A stretch of 39,194 nucleotides of DNA from CAZAOA01 sp964486765 (GTDB taxonomy: Bacteria > Patescibacteriota > UBA1384 > XYA2-FULL-43-10). A model generated the notes under the pieces. That model saw nothing but the letters and a program-made list of their open reading frames with translations, had not been told where the DNA came from and searched no databases. The stretch lies in assembly GCA_964486765.1 (NCBI GenBank), contig CAZAOA010000009.1, forward strand, positions 1 through 39,194. The letters run 5' to 3'. Below, piece by piece: positions 1-7,331 of this stretch; within the stretch, counting starts at the first letter, position 1; the number at the start of each line of letters is the position of its first letter. The translations under genes and the position numbers were made by a program.

Positions 1-91
1 CATCTAAAGTTGATCCAGCCTTAAAAGAGGCGCCACAAGCGCATTTAATTAATGCATTTTCGTTATATTTTGGGTGTATTCCCTGTTTCAT
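1..91 (-). CDS. rpmE: 50S ribosomal protein L31, N-terminal part
   Basis: Reading leftward from the ATG at 89-91 gives MKQGIHPKYNENALIKCACG and then ASFKAGSTLD before the window edge, so about 30 residues are visible and the C-terminal half is missing. IHPKY near the start and the Cys-x-Cys pair followed by Gly are the family signature. The CxC pair is the first half of the zinc site found in the zinc-binding form of L31, which sits on the large subunit near the central protuberance. The second cysteine pair would lie outside the window. The upstream AGGAAA is a weak ribosome binding site. It is read in the same direction as the EamA gene upstream of it. Confidence 0.85.
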   Translation of the reverse strand, partial: MKQGIHPKYNENALIKCACGASFKAGSTLD

Positions 92-148
92 TTTTTATTT
101 TCCTGTCTGCTAAAATGTTTATCTTTAGGCGAGATTACAAGATAGATA

Positions 149-535
149 TTAGCAGATTGTAGTCTTATGGTCAAGCTTCTTTTTGGGTCGAAACAAAATT
201 AGAGCGATAATTCCTATCAAAGTTGGTATTATATACAGCCAAAATTTTTCTGGAAGGGCGGTACCTTTTATAAGATTATTCAAAAGTGTTGTAAGTGGGG
301 ACGCAGCAGTAAGTATTGCAGCAGCAATAGCAACTGGTATCTTCTTGATGGCCCTATACCAAGTTGAGACGTATAAAAATAGTGTTACTCCGACGATAAG
401 AAGCCAGGGCAGTTGTGAGATTGACACATTTAAAAGCATAGCTCCTTTTGATGTTGCTAACAGATAAAGAATTAGAATGATTGCCCCAAAAGACATTCTT
501 CCCCAAGCCATAATGGCAGGAGAGATCTCTTTCAT
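149..535 (-). CDS. EamA/DMT family transporter, C-terminal half
   Basis: This is the second EamA repeat of a ten-helix drug/metabolite-type transporter. The segments around ILILYLLATS, LPWLLIVGVTLFLYV and LYIIPTLIGIIALILF are clear membrane helices, and the protein ends in a basic tail (RPKKKLDHKTTIC). The ATG at 535 is probably not a real start. In the same frame upstream the sequence reads WALENVLAKIF, a normal EamA joint between the two repeats, and it runs up to the N gap. It belongs to the same gene as the piece at 657-1082. The substrate cannot be predicted; family members export amino acids or metabolites. Confidence 0.7.
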   Translation of the reverse strand: MKEISPAIMAWGRMSFGAIILILYLLATSKGAMLLNVSISQLPWLLIVGVTLFLYVSTWYRAIKKIPVAIAAAILTAASPLTTLLNNLIKGTALPEKFWLYIIPTLIGIIALILFRPKKKLDHKTTIC

Positions 536-585
536 AAATATCTTTGCAAGAACATTTTCAAGCGCCCATAATAACGTATATCATT

Positions 586-595
586 NNNNNNNNNN
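586..595. other. Scaffold gap (10 N) inside the EamA gene
   Basis: Ten N bases. The same nine bases CCCATAATA occur on both sides (starting at 565 and at 596). Joining the two sides at that shared word gives, on the minus strand, the continuous reading ATVLW-ALENVL, which fits an EamA protein. The gap is therefore probably an unmerged overlap with about 12 bad bases at one contig end, not missing sequence. Confidence 0.75.
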
Positions 596-656
596 CCCAT
601 AATACTGTAGCTCCTAAAATAAGAAATGTTGCAGACTCAAAAACAATAACTTTTGG

Positions 657-1082
657 TCAAAAAAGTGCTACATTTCCAAAAACTAATACTCCAAATGCAA
701 TTAGTTGGAGTTTAGATAATTTTTCTTTCAAAATCGGATAGGCGAGAATTGCTACCCAGATAAATAAAGTCTTGTGCCAAAAAGCGGCACCAGGAGCGGA
801 GGATAGTTGAAGACCCTTAAAGAACAGCAAAAAAGGGATTGAGCCACCGATAAGTCCAATCAGAGCTAATTTACCCCATTGAACGAGCGATAATTCCTTA
901 AGTTTTTTTCGATAACCAAAACCAATAAATATTGCAGACAGTAAAACGGCTGCCACTATGTTTTTTGCAGAAGTATAAACTTCAGAACTTCCCCAACCAG
1001 CCAAAGCGTATTTGTTAATAAATACGGCAAAACCAGATATAAGAGTTGCAAAAATAGCTAACCAAATTCCTTTGTTTTTCAT
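657..1082 (-). CDS. EamA/DMT family transporter, N-terminal half, ends at an in-frame TGA
   Basis: First EamA repeat. It begins MKNKGIWLAIFATLISGFAV and has hydrophobic segments around residues 5-25, 40-58, 70-90, 105-120 and 125-141. The ATG at 1082 follows GGAGGG closely; a GTG three bases upstream is also possible. The reading stops at a TGA (657-659), but the same frame continues beyond it as PKVIVFESATFLILGATVLW up to the scaffold gap, which is ordinary EamA sequence. The gene therefore carries either a nonsense mutation or a base error near a contig end. Two repeats plus the joint would give about 295 residues, normal for the family. Confidence 0.75.
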   Translation of the reverse strand: MKNKGIWLAIFATLISGFAVFINKYALAGWGSSEVYTSAKNIVAAVLLSAIFIGFGYRKKLKELSLVQWGKLALIGLIGGSIPFLLFFKGLQLSSAPGAAFWHKTLFIWVAILAYPILKEKLSKLQLIAFGVLVFGNVALF

Positions 1083-1111
1083 CACCCTCCAATTAAGTGT
1101 TGATTATATAC

Positions 1112-1140
1112 ATTATTCGTGATATTATCTGAATTGTCAA
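1112..1140 (-). promoter_or_regulatory. Sigma-70-type promoter of the EamA gene
   Basis: On the minus strand TTGACA (1135-1140) is followed after 17 bases by AATAAT (1112-1117), about 30 bases upstream of the EamA start. The -35 box is a perfect consensus. Confidence 0.6.
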
Positions 1141-1161
1141 AGTTGATTTAATAAATTCACA

Positions 1162-1211
1162 TGTCCGTCTCAAATCCTTGTCCCGATATACATCGGGATA
1201 AATGTCGGACA
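1162..1211. repeat. Nested hairpin upstream of rpsB
   Basis: TCCCGAT (1181-1187) pairs with ATCGGGA (1192-1198) around a four-base loop, and TGTCCG (1162-1167) pairs with CGGACA (1206-1211) outside it. It lies about 70 bases upstream of rpsB. It could be a leader structure controlling the rpsB operon or one of the short palindromes scattered through such genomes; the sequence does not decide. Confidence 0.5.
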
Positions 1212-1278
1212 GAGGTCTGTACCCCACTTCACATTAAGATTTAAAAAGCTTCGTGGGTTGCAGAAAAAAAGGAAAAAC

Positions 1279-1998
1279 ATGATAAAGATACCTGAACTTC
1301 GAGAATTACTCGAAGCCGGTGTTCATTTTGGACACAAAACTTCACGCTGGTTCCCAAAAATGGATCAGTATATTTTTGGTAGTAAAAGTAGCATCCACGT
1401 AATCAATCTTGAAAAAACACAAGAAAAGCTTAAAGAGGCTCTAGAATTTCTGGCAGCTGAGGTAAAAGAGGGGAAGAAAGTTGTATTTGTAGGAACCAAA
1501 AAACAAGCTCAAGAGATTGTTAAAAAAGCTGCCATAGATGCAGGAATGCCTTATGTTATTGAAAGATGGCTAGGTGGAACTTTAACTAACTTCAAAATTA
1601 TTAAACGTGCGATTACAAAGCTTGAGGACGCAAAAAAGATTTCTGAAGGCGATGAGTTCCAAACATTGAAAAACAGAGATAAGGTAAAATTAATAAAAGA
1701 GATCGTTAAGAGAGACAAATTGGCCGGAGGTTTGGTGGGGTTAAATAAGGCTCCAGACATACTAATTCTTTTCGGTGCAAAAGATGAGTTAAACGCAATT
1801 ACTGAAGCAAGAGTTAGTGGGGTTAAGACAATTGGATTAGTTGACACAAACGCCGATCCAAATTTAGTTGACTTTCCAGTACCTGCGAATGATGATGCGA
1901 CAAAATCGTTGCAACTATTCGCAGACATCTTTTCCAAGACTGTGAAGGAAAATAAAAGTATTGCAAAAAAAGTTGAAGAGAAGGAAAAACCCCAGTAA
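1279..1998 (+). CDS. rpsB: 30S ribosomal protein S2
   Basis: S2 binds the small subunit at the neck and is needed for S1 attachment and initiation. I place the start at the ATG at 1279 (AAAGGAAAAAC upstream), giving 239 residues beginning MIKIPELRELLEAGVHFGHK; an upstream TTG at 1258 would only add a lysine-rich leader. Family landmarks are GVHFGHKTSRW near the N-terminus, IERWLGGTLTNF near residue 105 and VDTNADPNLVDFPVPANDDA near residue 195. Length is typical. It heads rpsB-tsf-frr-rseP-proS; tsf follows after 57 bases. Confidence 0.95.
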   Translation: MIKIPELRELLEAGVHFGHKTSRWFPKMDQYIFGSKSSIHVINLEKTQEKLKEALEFLAAEVKEGKKVVFVGTKKQAQEIVKKAAIDAGMPYVIERWLGGTLTNFKIIKRAITKLEDAKKISEGDEFQTLKNRDKVKLIKEIVKRDKLAGGLVGLNKAPDILILFGAKDELNAITEARVSGVKTIGLVDTNADPNLVDFPVPANDDATKSLQLFADIFSKTVKENKSIAKKVEEKEKPQ

Positions 1999-2055
1999 AA
2001 TAGTAGGACTTTGTGGTAATAAATGGGGTGAAACATTAATTTTGGGAGGATTACT

Positions 2056-2649
2056 ATGACGAATATTTCAGCAAAAATGGTTGCAGATTTAAGAAACCGA
2101 ACTGGACTTCCGATGATGGAGGTGAAAAAGGCTTTGGTTGAAGCTAGTGGTGATGAGAAAAAAGCCATTGAGATCTTAAAGAAAAAAGGTTTGAACAAAG
2201 CGGACAGTAAATCTGGACGCGAAACCAGATCAGGGCTGATTGATTGTTATCTTCATGATGGCAGGATTGGGGTTATGGTTGAAGTAGCGGCCGAGACTGA
2301 TTTTGTTGCAAAAAATGAAGATTTTAAAACTTTCGTTCATGATTTGACTCTTCATATAGCATCTGCAAAACCAGAATATGTCTCAAAAGACGATATTCCA
2401 GTTGAAGAGCTTAAAAAGGTAAAGGCCGAATTTGTCGTGCAGGTGAAGAAGGAAGGGAAACCAGAGAATATGGTTGAAAAAATTGTTGAAGGCAAACTTA
2501 ACAAATACTACTCTGAAGTATGTCTTTTGAATCAGCCATTTTTTAAGGATGAAGACAAAAAGATTGAAGAAGTCTTAACCGAGCTTGTTGCAAAGATCGG
2601 TGAGAATATGAGGATCGTTCGATTTATTCGCTATGAACTAGGTTGTTAA
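2056..2649 (+). CDS. tsf: Translation elongation factor Ts
   Basis: EF-Ts exchanges GDP for GTP on EF-Tu. The protein is 197 residues, the short form (E. coli has about 280). The N-terminal UBA-like EF-Tu-binding module (about residues 3-45, NISAKMVADLRNRTGLPMME) and the core motif TDFVAKNEDF (about residue 80) are present. The dimerisation domain is reduced to a single subdomain, as in Thermus-type EF-Ts. The start is fixed by GGGAGGA seven bases before the ATG. pyrH, the usual next gene in bacteria, is absent; frr follows after 42 bases. Confidence 0.95.
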   Translation: MTNISAKMVADLRNRTGLPMMEVKKALVEASGDEKKAIEILKKKGLNKADSKSGRETRSGLIDCYLHDGRIGVMVEVAAETDFVAKNEDFKTFVHDLTLHIASAKPEYVSKDDIPVEELKKVKAEFVVQVKKEGKPENMVEKIVEGKLNKYYSEVCLLNQPFFKDEDKKIEEVLTELVAKIGENMRIVRFIRYELGC

Positions 2650-2691
2650 ACTGATAAAATGTATACAGCCGATACTTATTAAGTATTTATT

Positions 2692-3249
2692 ATGCCAAAT
2701 CAAATACTGAAAACAGTCGACGATAAAATGCAAGAAGCAATTTTGTTCCTTCTTGAAGATCTAAAAAAAATCCGAACTGGTCGAGCTAACGCCGCATTGT
2801 TCGAAGATATAAAGGTGTCGTATTATGGTACGATGACATCACTTAAAGAGCTGGCATCTATTATGATTCCAGAAGCTAGCCAGATCCAAATTAAACCTTT
2901 TGATAAAAATTCCATTGGTGATATTGAGACAGCCATTAGGAATTCTGATTTGGGCATAAGTCCGGTAAACGATGGAAATTATGTAAGAATCTCTCTGCCA
3001 CCTCTTACTGAGGATAGAAGAAAAGAGTTAGCTTCTCAAGTTAAGAAAGCTGGAGAATCAGCCAAAGTAGCTATTCGAAATATTCGAGCAGATGCTTGGG
3101 GTAAAGTGAAAGATGGAGAGAAAAAAGGAGAGCTTACAGAAGATGACAAGTACAAATCAGAAAAAGAACTCAACTTATTAACCGACAAAACGAATAAAGA
3201 AGTTGATTTAGAAATTGCCAAAAAAGAAAAAGAGATAATGTCAATATAA
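2692..3249 (+). CDS. frr: Ribosome recycling factor
   Basis: RRF splits post-termination ribosomes together with EF-G. It has the normal length of 185 residues. The signature RTGRANAALFEDIKVSYYG (about residues 28-46) and SLPPLTEDRRKELASQVKK (about residue 104) are textbook for the family; the lysine-rich C-terminal helix completes domain I. No strong ribosome binding site precedes the ATG. It is co-directional with tsf, and a CACAAAT-rich repeat region separates it from rseP. Confidence 0.96.
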   Translation: MPNQILKTVDDKMQEAILFLLEDLKKIRTGRANAALFEDIKVSYYGTMTSLKELASIMIPEASQIQIKPFDKNSIGDIETAIRNSDLGISPVNDGNYVRISLPPLTEDRRKELASQVKKAGESAKVAIRNIRADAWGKVKDGEKKGELTEDDKYKSEKELNLLTDKTNKEVDLEIAKKEKEIMSI

Positions 3250-3261
3250 GGAGTACAACCA

Positions 3262-3320
3262 ACACAAATCTATTACACAAATAGTCACAAATACACAAAT
3301 TTGTGAATTAGTGTAGATTA
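3262..3320. repeat. Degenerate CACAAAT/GAATTAGTG repeat patch
   Basis: Four copies of ACACAAAT or CACAAAT lie within 40 bases and run into TTGTGAATTAGTGTAGATTA. CACAAAT is also the outer end of the GxxExxY cassette (14141 and 14626), and ATTAGT words fill its inner end. The patch may be a decayed or gene-less end of the same element family. The match is short and degenerate. Confidence 0.4.
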
Positions 3321-3325
3321 CCTCA

Positions 3326-3337
3326 AAGGGGCCCCTT
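3326..3337. repeat. 12-bp perfect palindrome AAGGGGCCCCTT before rseP
   Basis: AAGGGG is followed directly by CCCCTT, just upstream of the AGGGGGTGA ribosome binding site of rseP. It is unusually GC-rich for this region and could form a short stem with flanking CCT/AGG. There is no T-run, so a terminator is unlikely. Confidence 0.4.
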
Positions 3338-3355
3338 AGGGGGTGAAGAAAATTA

Positions 3356-4462
3356 GTGACGGTTTTGTTCAATATTATGATCCTAACTATTATTGCATCC
3401 ATAATCATACTTAGTGCTTTAGTTCTTATCCACGAACTAGGACATTTTTTAACTGCAAAAAAAGCTGGAGTAAAAATTGAAGAGTTCGCAATCGGTTTTC
3501 CTCCAAAAATCTGGTCTAAAAAGATTGGTGAAACCGATTATTCTATAAATGCTATTCCTATTGGAGGATATGTTCGAATGGAAGGTGAGCTTGAGGAACA
3601 TCCATCACCTCGAGCATTTGAAAATCAAAGTAGATTCAAAAGATTTATCATATCTATCTCTGGTGTAGTAATGAATTTACTTTTAGCATGGGTAATTTTG
3701 GCGATCGGTTTTGCCGTAGGGATGGCGCCAATTGTTTCTCCAGCAAAGGCTCTTCCAGGAGAGATACTTAGCTCAAAAATAATGATTGCTCAAGTAAATG
3801 AAGATTCTCCCGCAAAAGAGTTGGGGTTATCTGCTGGAGATATAGTTATTTCAGCGACTTCTGACGGTGAGAAATTTGAAATTAATAATTTAAACGATTT
3901 GTCAAAGTTTACCAAATCACATAAGGGCAAACTTGCTGAATTTGAATATGAACATAATAAAGAGACGATTGTAAATTCTGTTACCATATCTGAAGATGAT
4001 GAAGCACCTCTTGGAGTAATATCGGTTGAACAAGGCGTGGTCAGAGTTCCATGGTATCGAGCACCAGACGTTGCTCTTCGAGAAACTGTGAAGATTTTTG
4101 AACTTACTGCAGTATTTTTTCAGTCATTTATTGCAAAACTATTCTCAACTGGCGAAGTTCAAGAGGGGATAGGGGGACCGGTAGCGATTTATGCCTATAC
4201 TGGTACTATGGTAAAAGCTGGTCTGATGGCGGTGCTCCAGTTTGTTGCGATATTATCCGTAAATTTCGCCCTAATCAATATACTCCCCTTCCCAGCTCTT
4301 GATGGTGGAAGAATTATCTTTATCCTTTCAGAAATGATAGCCGGAAGAAAACTAATCAAACAAAAAGTTGAACATATAATTCATCTTGCAGGATTTGCAA
4401 TATTGATTCTACTTATTATTGCAGTCACTTATAATGATATAGTTAGGCTAATTAAGTCTTAA
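3356..4462 (+). CDS. rseP: Site-2 protease family zinc metalloprotease (RseP/YaeL type)
   Basis: Intramembrane protease that cuts membrane-bound regulators after a first cleavage. It is 368 residues. HELGH at 26-30 in the first membrane helix is the HExxH zinc motif; ALDGG near 314-318 in a later helix supplies the third ligand (LDG motif). A PDZ-like domain lies between (about 120-215, EDSPAKELGLSAGDIV). I chose the GTG at 3356 because AGGGGGTGA precedes it by about nine bases; the ATG at 3377 has no ribosome binding site. It keeps its usual place before proS, but uppS, cdsA and dxr, normally between frr and rseP, are missing. The substrate is unknown. Confidence 0.92.
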   Translation: MTVLFNIMILTIIASIIILSALVLIHELGHFLTAKKAGVKIEEFAIGFPPKIWSKKIGETDYSINAIPIGGYVRMEGELEEHPSPRAFENQSRFKRFIISISGVVMNLLLAWVILAIGFAVGMAPIVSPAKALPGEILSSKIMIAQVNEDSPAKELGLSAGDIVISATSDGEKFEINNLNDLSKFTKSHKGKLAEFEYEHNKETIVNSVTISEDDEAPLGVISVEQGVVRVPWYRAPDVALRETVKIFELTAVFFQSFIAKLFSTGEVQEGIGGPVAIYAYTGTMVKAGLMAVLQFVAILSVNFALINILPFPALDGGRIIFILSEMIAGRKLIKQKVEHIIHLAGFAILILLIIAVTYNDIVRLIKS

Positions 4463-4486
4463 GAATTAAGCTAGTAAGAATTAAGC
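4462..4486 (+). repeat. 25-bp dispersed intergenic repeat, copy 1
   Basis: The 25 bases starting AGAATTAAGCTAGTAAG are identical to 35481-35505, which also lies right after one gene and before the start of the next. Internally AGAATTAAG appears twice. Confidence 0.7.
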
Positions 4487-4538
4487 ACAAGACGATTACA
4501 AAAGATTGATGGACAATTTACTATTAAAAAATTAAACC

Positions 4539-5768
4539 ATGAAAAGATCTAAGGCATTAATCAAAACCTATAAAGAAACACCTTCTGATGCTGACTCTAT
4601 CAATGCGTCACTTTTGACTCGCGGTGGTTTTATCCAAAAACAAATTGCCGGAGTTTACGCTCTGCTTCCTTTGGGAATGCGAGTTTATAAAAAGATTGAA
4701 CAGATCATTCGCGAAGAGATGAATGCGATCGATGGCGAAGAGATGGAGATGAATGTATTGCAACCCAAAGAACTCTGGGATGAAACAGGACGCTGGAACG
4801 AACTTAACGAGATACTTTACAAACTGAAAGACAAATCAGGATCTGACTTATTGCTCGGTCCTACTCATGAGGAGCAAGTAACCGATATAATCAGACATCA
4901 TATATCATCATACAAACACTTGCCTCGGCATCTTTATCAGATTCAAACAAAATTTAGAAATGAAACCAGAGCAAAATCTGGTCTTCTTCGAGGGCGAGAA
5001 TTTATTATGAAAGATCTCTACAGTTTTCATGCCGATGAAGAAGATTTTAACAAATACTATGATCGCGCAAAAAAAGCTTACTTGAAGATATTTGAAAGAT
5101 GCGGACTTAGTGTAAAAATTGTAGAAGCAGATGGTGAATCATTTTCAAAATTCTCACATGAGTTCCAAGTAATTACTACAACAGGTGAGGATACGATATT
5201 TTATTGTAACAAATGTGATTTTGCACAAAATAAAGAGATTGCAAAAGTATCTGATAATGATAAGTGCCCGAACTGTGATGGAAAAGTTGTAAAAGCAAAT
5301 TCTATTGAAGTTGGAAACATTTTTCCACTTAAAAATAAATTCTCACTCGATATGAATGCGAAGTTCAAAGATAAAAATGGCAATGAGAAAAACCCAATCA
5401 TGGGTTGCTACGGCATAGGACTTACTCGAGTGATGGGAGCGATTGTTGAGGTCTTCAATGATAAGAGAGGAGTAATCTGGCCAGAGAGTGTTGCACCATA
5501 TAAGGTCAATCTGATTTCGATTGATAAAAATGCAGAAGCAAACAAAGTTTATGAAGAATTGACAGCGAAAAATATTGAAGTTCTATACGATGATAGGGAC
5601 GATGTGACAGCAGGCGAGAAGTTTGCAGACGCAGACCTAATCGGTTGCCCGATTAGAGTAATAGTTTCTGAAAAATCTCTTTCGGCCGGCGGCGCCGAAA
5701 TCTCAAAACGAGGAGAAGAAAGCCAAGAGATAGTTGATATTGATAAAGTATTTGAAAAGATAAACTAG
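4539..5768 (+). CDS. proS: Prolyl-tRNA synthetase, short form
   Basis: Class II synthetase that charges tRNA-Pro. It is 409 residues, far shorter than the E. coli enzyme (572) because the editing (INS) domain is missing, as in alphaproteobacterial and other compact ProRS. Motif 2 is TKFRNETRAKSGLLRGREF (about 140-158), motif 3 is GCYGIGLTRVMGAIVE (about 290-305), and the anticodon-binding domain covers about 312-409. A four-cysteine zinc-ribbon-like patch (CNKC then CPNC, about residues 223-245) lies between motifs 2 and 3. With no INS domain, Ala-tRNA-Pro must be cleared in trans or tolerated. The ATG lacks a clear ribosome binding site. Confidence 0.95.
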   Translation: MKRSKALIKTYKETPSDADSINASLLTRGGFIQKQIAGVYALLPLGMRVYKKIEQIIREEMNAIDGEEMEMNVLQPKELWDETGRWNELNEILYKLKDKSGSDLLLGPTHEEQVTDIIRHHISSYKHLPRHLYQIQTKFRNETRAKSGLLRGREFIMKDLYSFHADEEDFNKYYDRAKKAYLKIFERCGLSVKIVEADGESFSKFSHEFQVITTTGEDTIFYCNKCDFAQNKEIAKVSDNDKCPNCDGKVVKANSIEVGNIFPLKNKFSLDMNAKFKDKNGNEKNPIMGCYGIGLTRVMGAIVEVFNDKRGVIWPESVAPYKVNLISIDKNAEANKVYEELTAKNIEVLYDDRDDVTAGEKFADADLIGCPIRVIVSEKSLSAGGAEISKRGEESQEIVDIDKVFEKIN

Positions 5769-5797
5769 TATTACATAAAAGTAGATGTGCTAAGACG

Positions 5798-5874
5798 AAA
5801 AAATAATACCGATGGTATGTATGCTCATTAAACTTGCATATATAAATTATTAATCTTCGGCATTATTATTTTTT
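5798..5874. terminator. Long bidirectional hairpin terminator after proS
   Basis: AAAAAATAAT (5798-5807) pairs with ATTATTTTTT (5865-5874), and the inner part can also pair (ATGTATGC with GCATATAT). The A-run and T-run at the two feet suit termination in both directions. Confidence 0.5.
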
Positions 5875-6047
5875 GTATTACTATATTGAGAGTATATTGA
5901 AAAGTATCACAAATGCGCGACCGCGCAAAAGAGATAATGTTTAATATAAAACTGTGGATAAGTATGTGGATAACTAGACTTGAATATTTTTTATTAGATT
6001 ACTTTATTGTGGATATATTGTCCTAATAATGTTAAAATTATGGCCTA

Positions 6048-7331
6048 ATGAAAACATACAAAATTTCAAAAGAAAATTTGAATAAAATCCCGAAAGAGCC
6101 GGGAGTTTATACATTTCTTGATAAAGATGGAGATGTTCTTTACATTGGCAAAGCAAAAAATCTTCAGAATCGTATAAAACAATATTTTCAAAAGAATTTA
6201 GACAGGGGTCCAGCCATAGAGCTGATGGTTCAAAAAGCAAAAAAGATTAAAATCAATGTTACCGAGAGCGAGATAGAAGCACTTATCCTAGAAGCCGAAT
6301 TGATCGGAAAGATTCAACCAAAGTACAACGTTCGAGAAAAAGACGATAAATCATTTATGCTGATCCAGATTGAAAATATTGATTACCCTTCTGTTAAATT
6401 GGTTCGCTTAAAAGATGTAAAAGAGTTGGGAAGTAAGCTTAAAAAAAGAGAATACTTTGGTCCATACACGCAAAGGTTGGCACTGAAAAATTCGATAAAG
6501 TATTTGCGAAAGATTTTCAACTTTGCAGATTGTGCAAAAACTAAATTTAAAACATATCAAAAAAGAGAACGAACTTGTCTATATGGCGATATCGGTCTTT
6601 GTACTGGCCCTTGCGTCGGCAAAATATCGATTAAGGAATATCAAGTATTGATAGTTCTTTTGAAGGAGTTCTTGAGAGGTAAAAAGAAAAAAGTTATAAA
6701 AACTTTAGAGATAGAAATGAAAAAAGCTTCTAAAAATAAGGAATTTGAAAAGGCAGCAAATCTTCGAGATAAAATTGAATCACTTAAACATATCCATGAA
6801 GTTGCAGTTGGGATTCGCGATAAATTCTTTGAAAGCTCTAAAATATTGTTCAAACGAATCGAGTGTTTTGACATCTCAAACATACAAGGTGAGTTTGCAG
6901 TCGGTGGAATGAGTGTTATAAAAAACGGTCAAAAGTCACCTTCAGATTATAGAAAATTCAAAATAAAAACAATTAAAGGTGCAAACGATCTGGCGATGGT
7001 AGAAGAAGTTTTGTCTAGGAGATTCAAAAATGATTGGCCAAAGCCTGATTTGATGGTTATTGATGGTGGAAGAACACATTTAAATATTGTTATAAAAATA
7101 TTGAAACAATATAAGCTCGATATATCTGCAATGAGTATAGCAAAAGGTGTGAAAAGAGATAAAAATGAGTTTCATTTTGCAAATTCTGATTTAGCAAAGT
7201 ACTTTAAAAAGAGTCCAGAATTGAGTAAAATAGTAGTTGTGGCACGAAATGAAGCACATCGATTCGCAATTAATTATTATGAAAAATTACACACTAAAAA
7301 TATGTTAGGAAAATATGTCAAATCTATTTAA
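6048..7331 (+). CDS. uvrC: UvrC excinuclease subunit lacking the C-terminal HhH domain
   Basis: UvrC makes both incisions in nucleotide excision repair. The GIY-YIG nuclease is at about residues 14-95 (GVYTFLDKDGDVLYIGKAKN), a UVR motif that contacts UvrB at about 213-250, and the RNase H-like 5'-incision nuclease at about 275-415 (CFDISN, DGGRTHLN, RNEAHRFAINYY). The protein ends at residue 427, shortly after the last catalytic segment, so the tandem helix-hairpin-helix domain (about 60-70 residues in E. coli) is gone; usual length is about 600. Its last 17 bases overlap yvcK. A TAAAAT box 11 bases before the ATG suggests a very short leader. Confidence 0.93.
   Translation: MKTYKISKENLNKIPKEPGVYTFLDKDGDVLYIGKAKNLQNRIKQYFQKNLDRGPAIELMVQKAKKIKINVTESEIEALILEAELIGKIQPKYNVREKDDKSFMLIQIENIDYPSVKLVRLKDVKELGSKLKKREYFGPYTQRLALKNSIKYLRKIFNFADCAKTKFKTYQKRERTCLYGDIGLCTGPCVGKISIKEYQVLIVLLKEFLRGKKKKVIKTLEIEMKKASKNKEFEKAANLRDKIESLKHIHEVAVGIRDKFFESSKILFKRIECFDISNIQGEFAVGGMSVIKNGQKSPSDYRKFKIKTIKGANDLAMVEEVLSRRFKNDWPKPDLMVIDGGRTHLNIVIKILKQYKLDISAMSIAKGVKRDKNEFHFANSDLAKYFKKSPELSKIVVVARNEAHRFAINYYEKLHTKNMLGKYVKSI

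Noticed and set aside
657..1085. Alternative genetic code with TGA as glycine or tryptophan
   Set aside because: Only one gene has an internal TGA, close to a contig end, while fba, the four-helix-bundle gene and the glycosidase gene end cleanly in TGA.
5905..5915. Another cassette end (TATCACAAATG) upstream of uvrC
   Set aside because: Eleven bases match the outer left end of the GxxExxY cassette, but no partner end or inner sequence follows.
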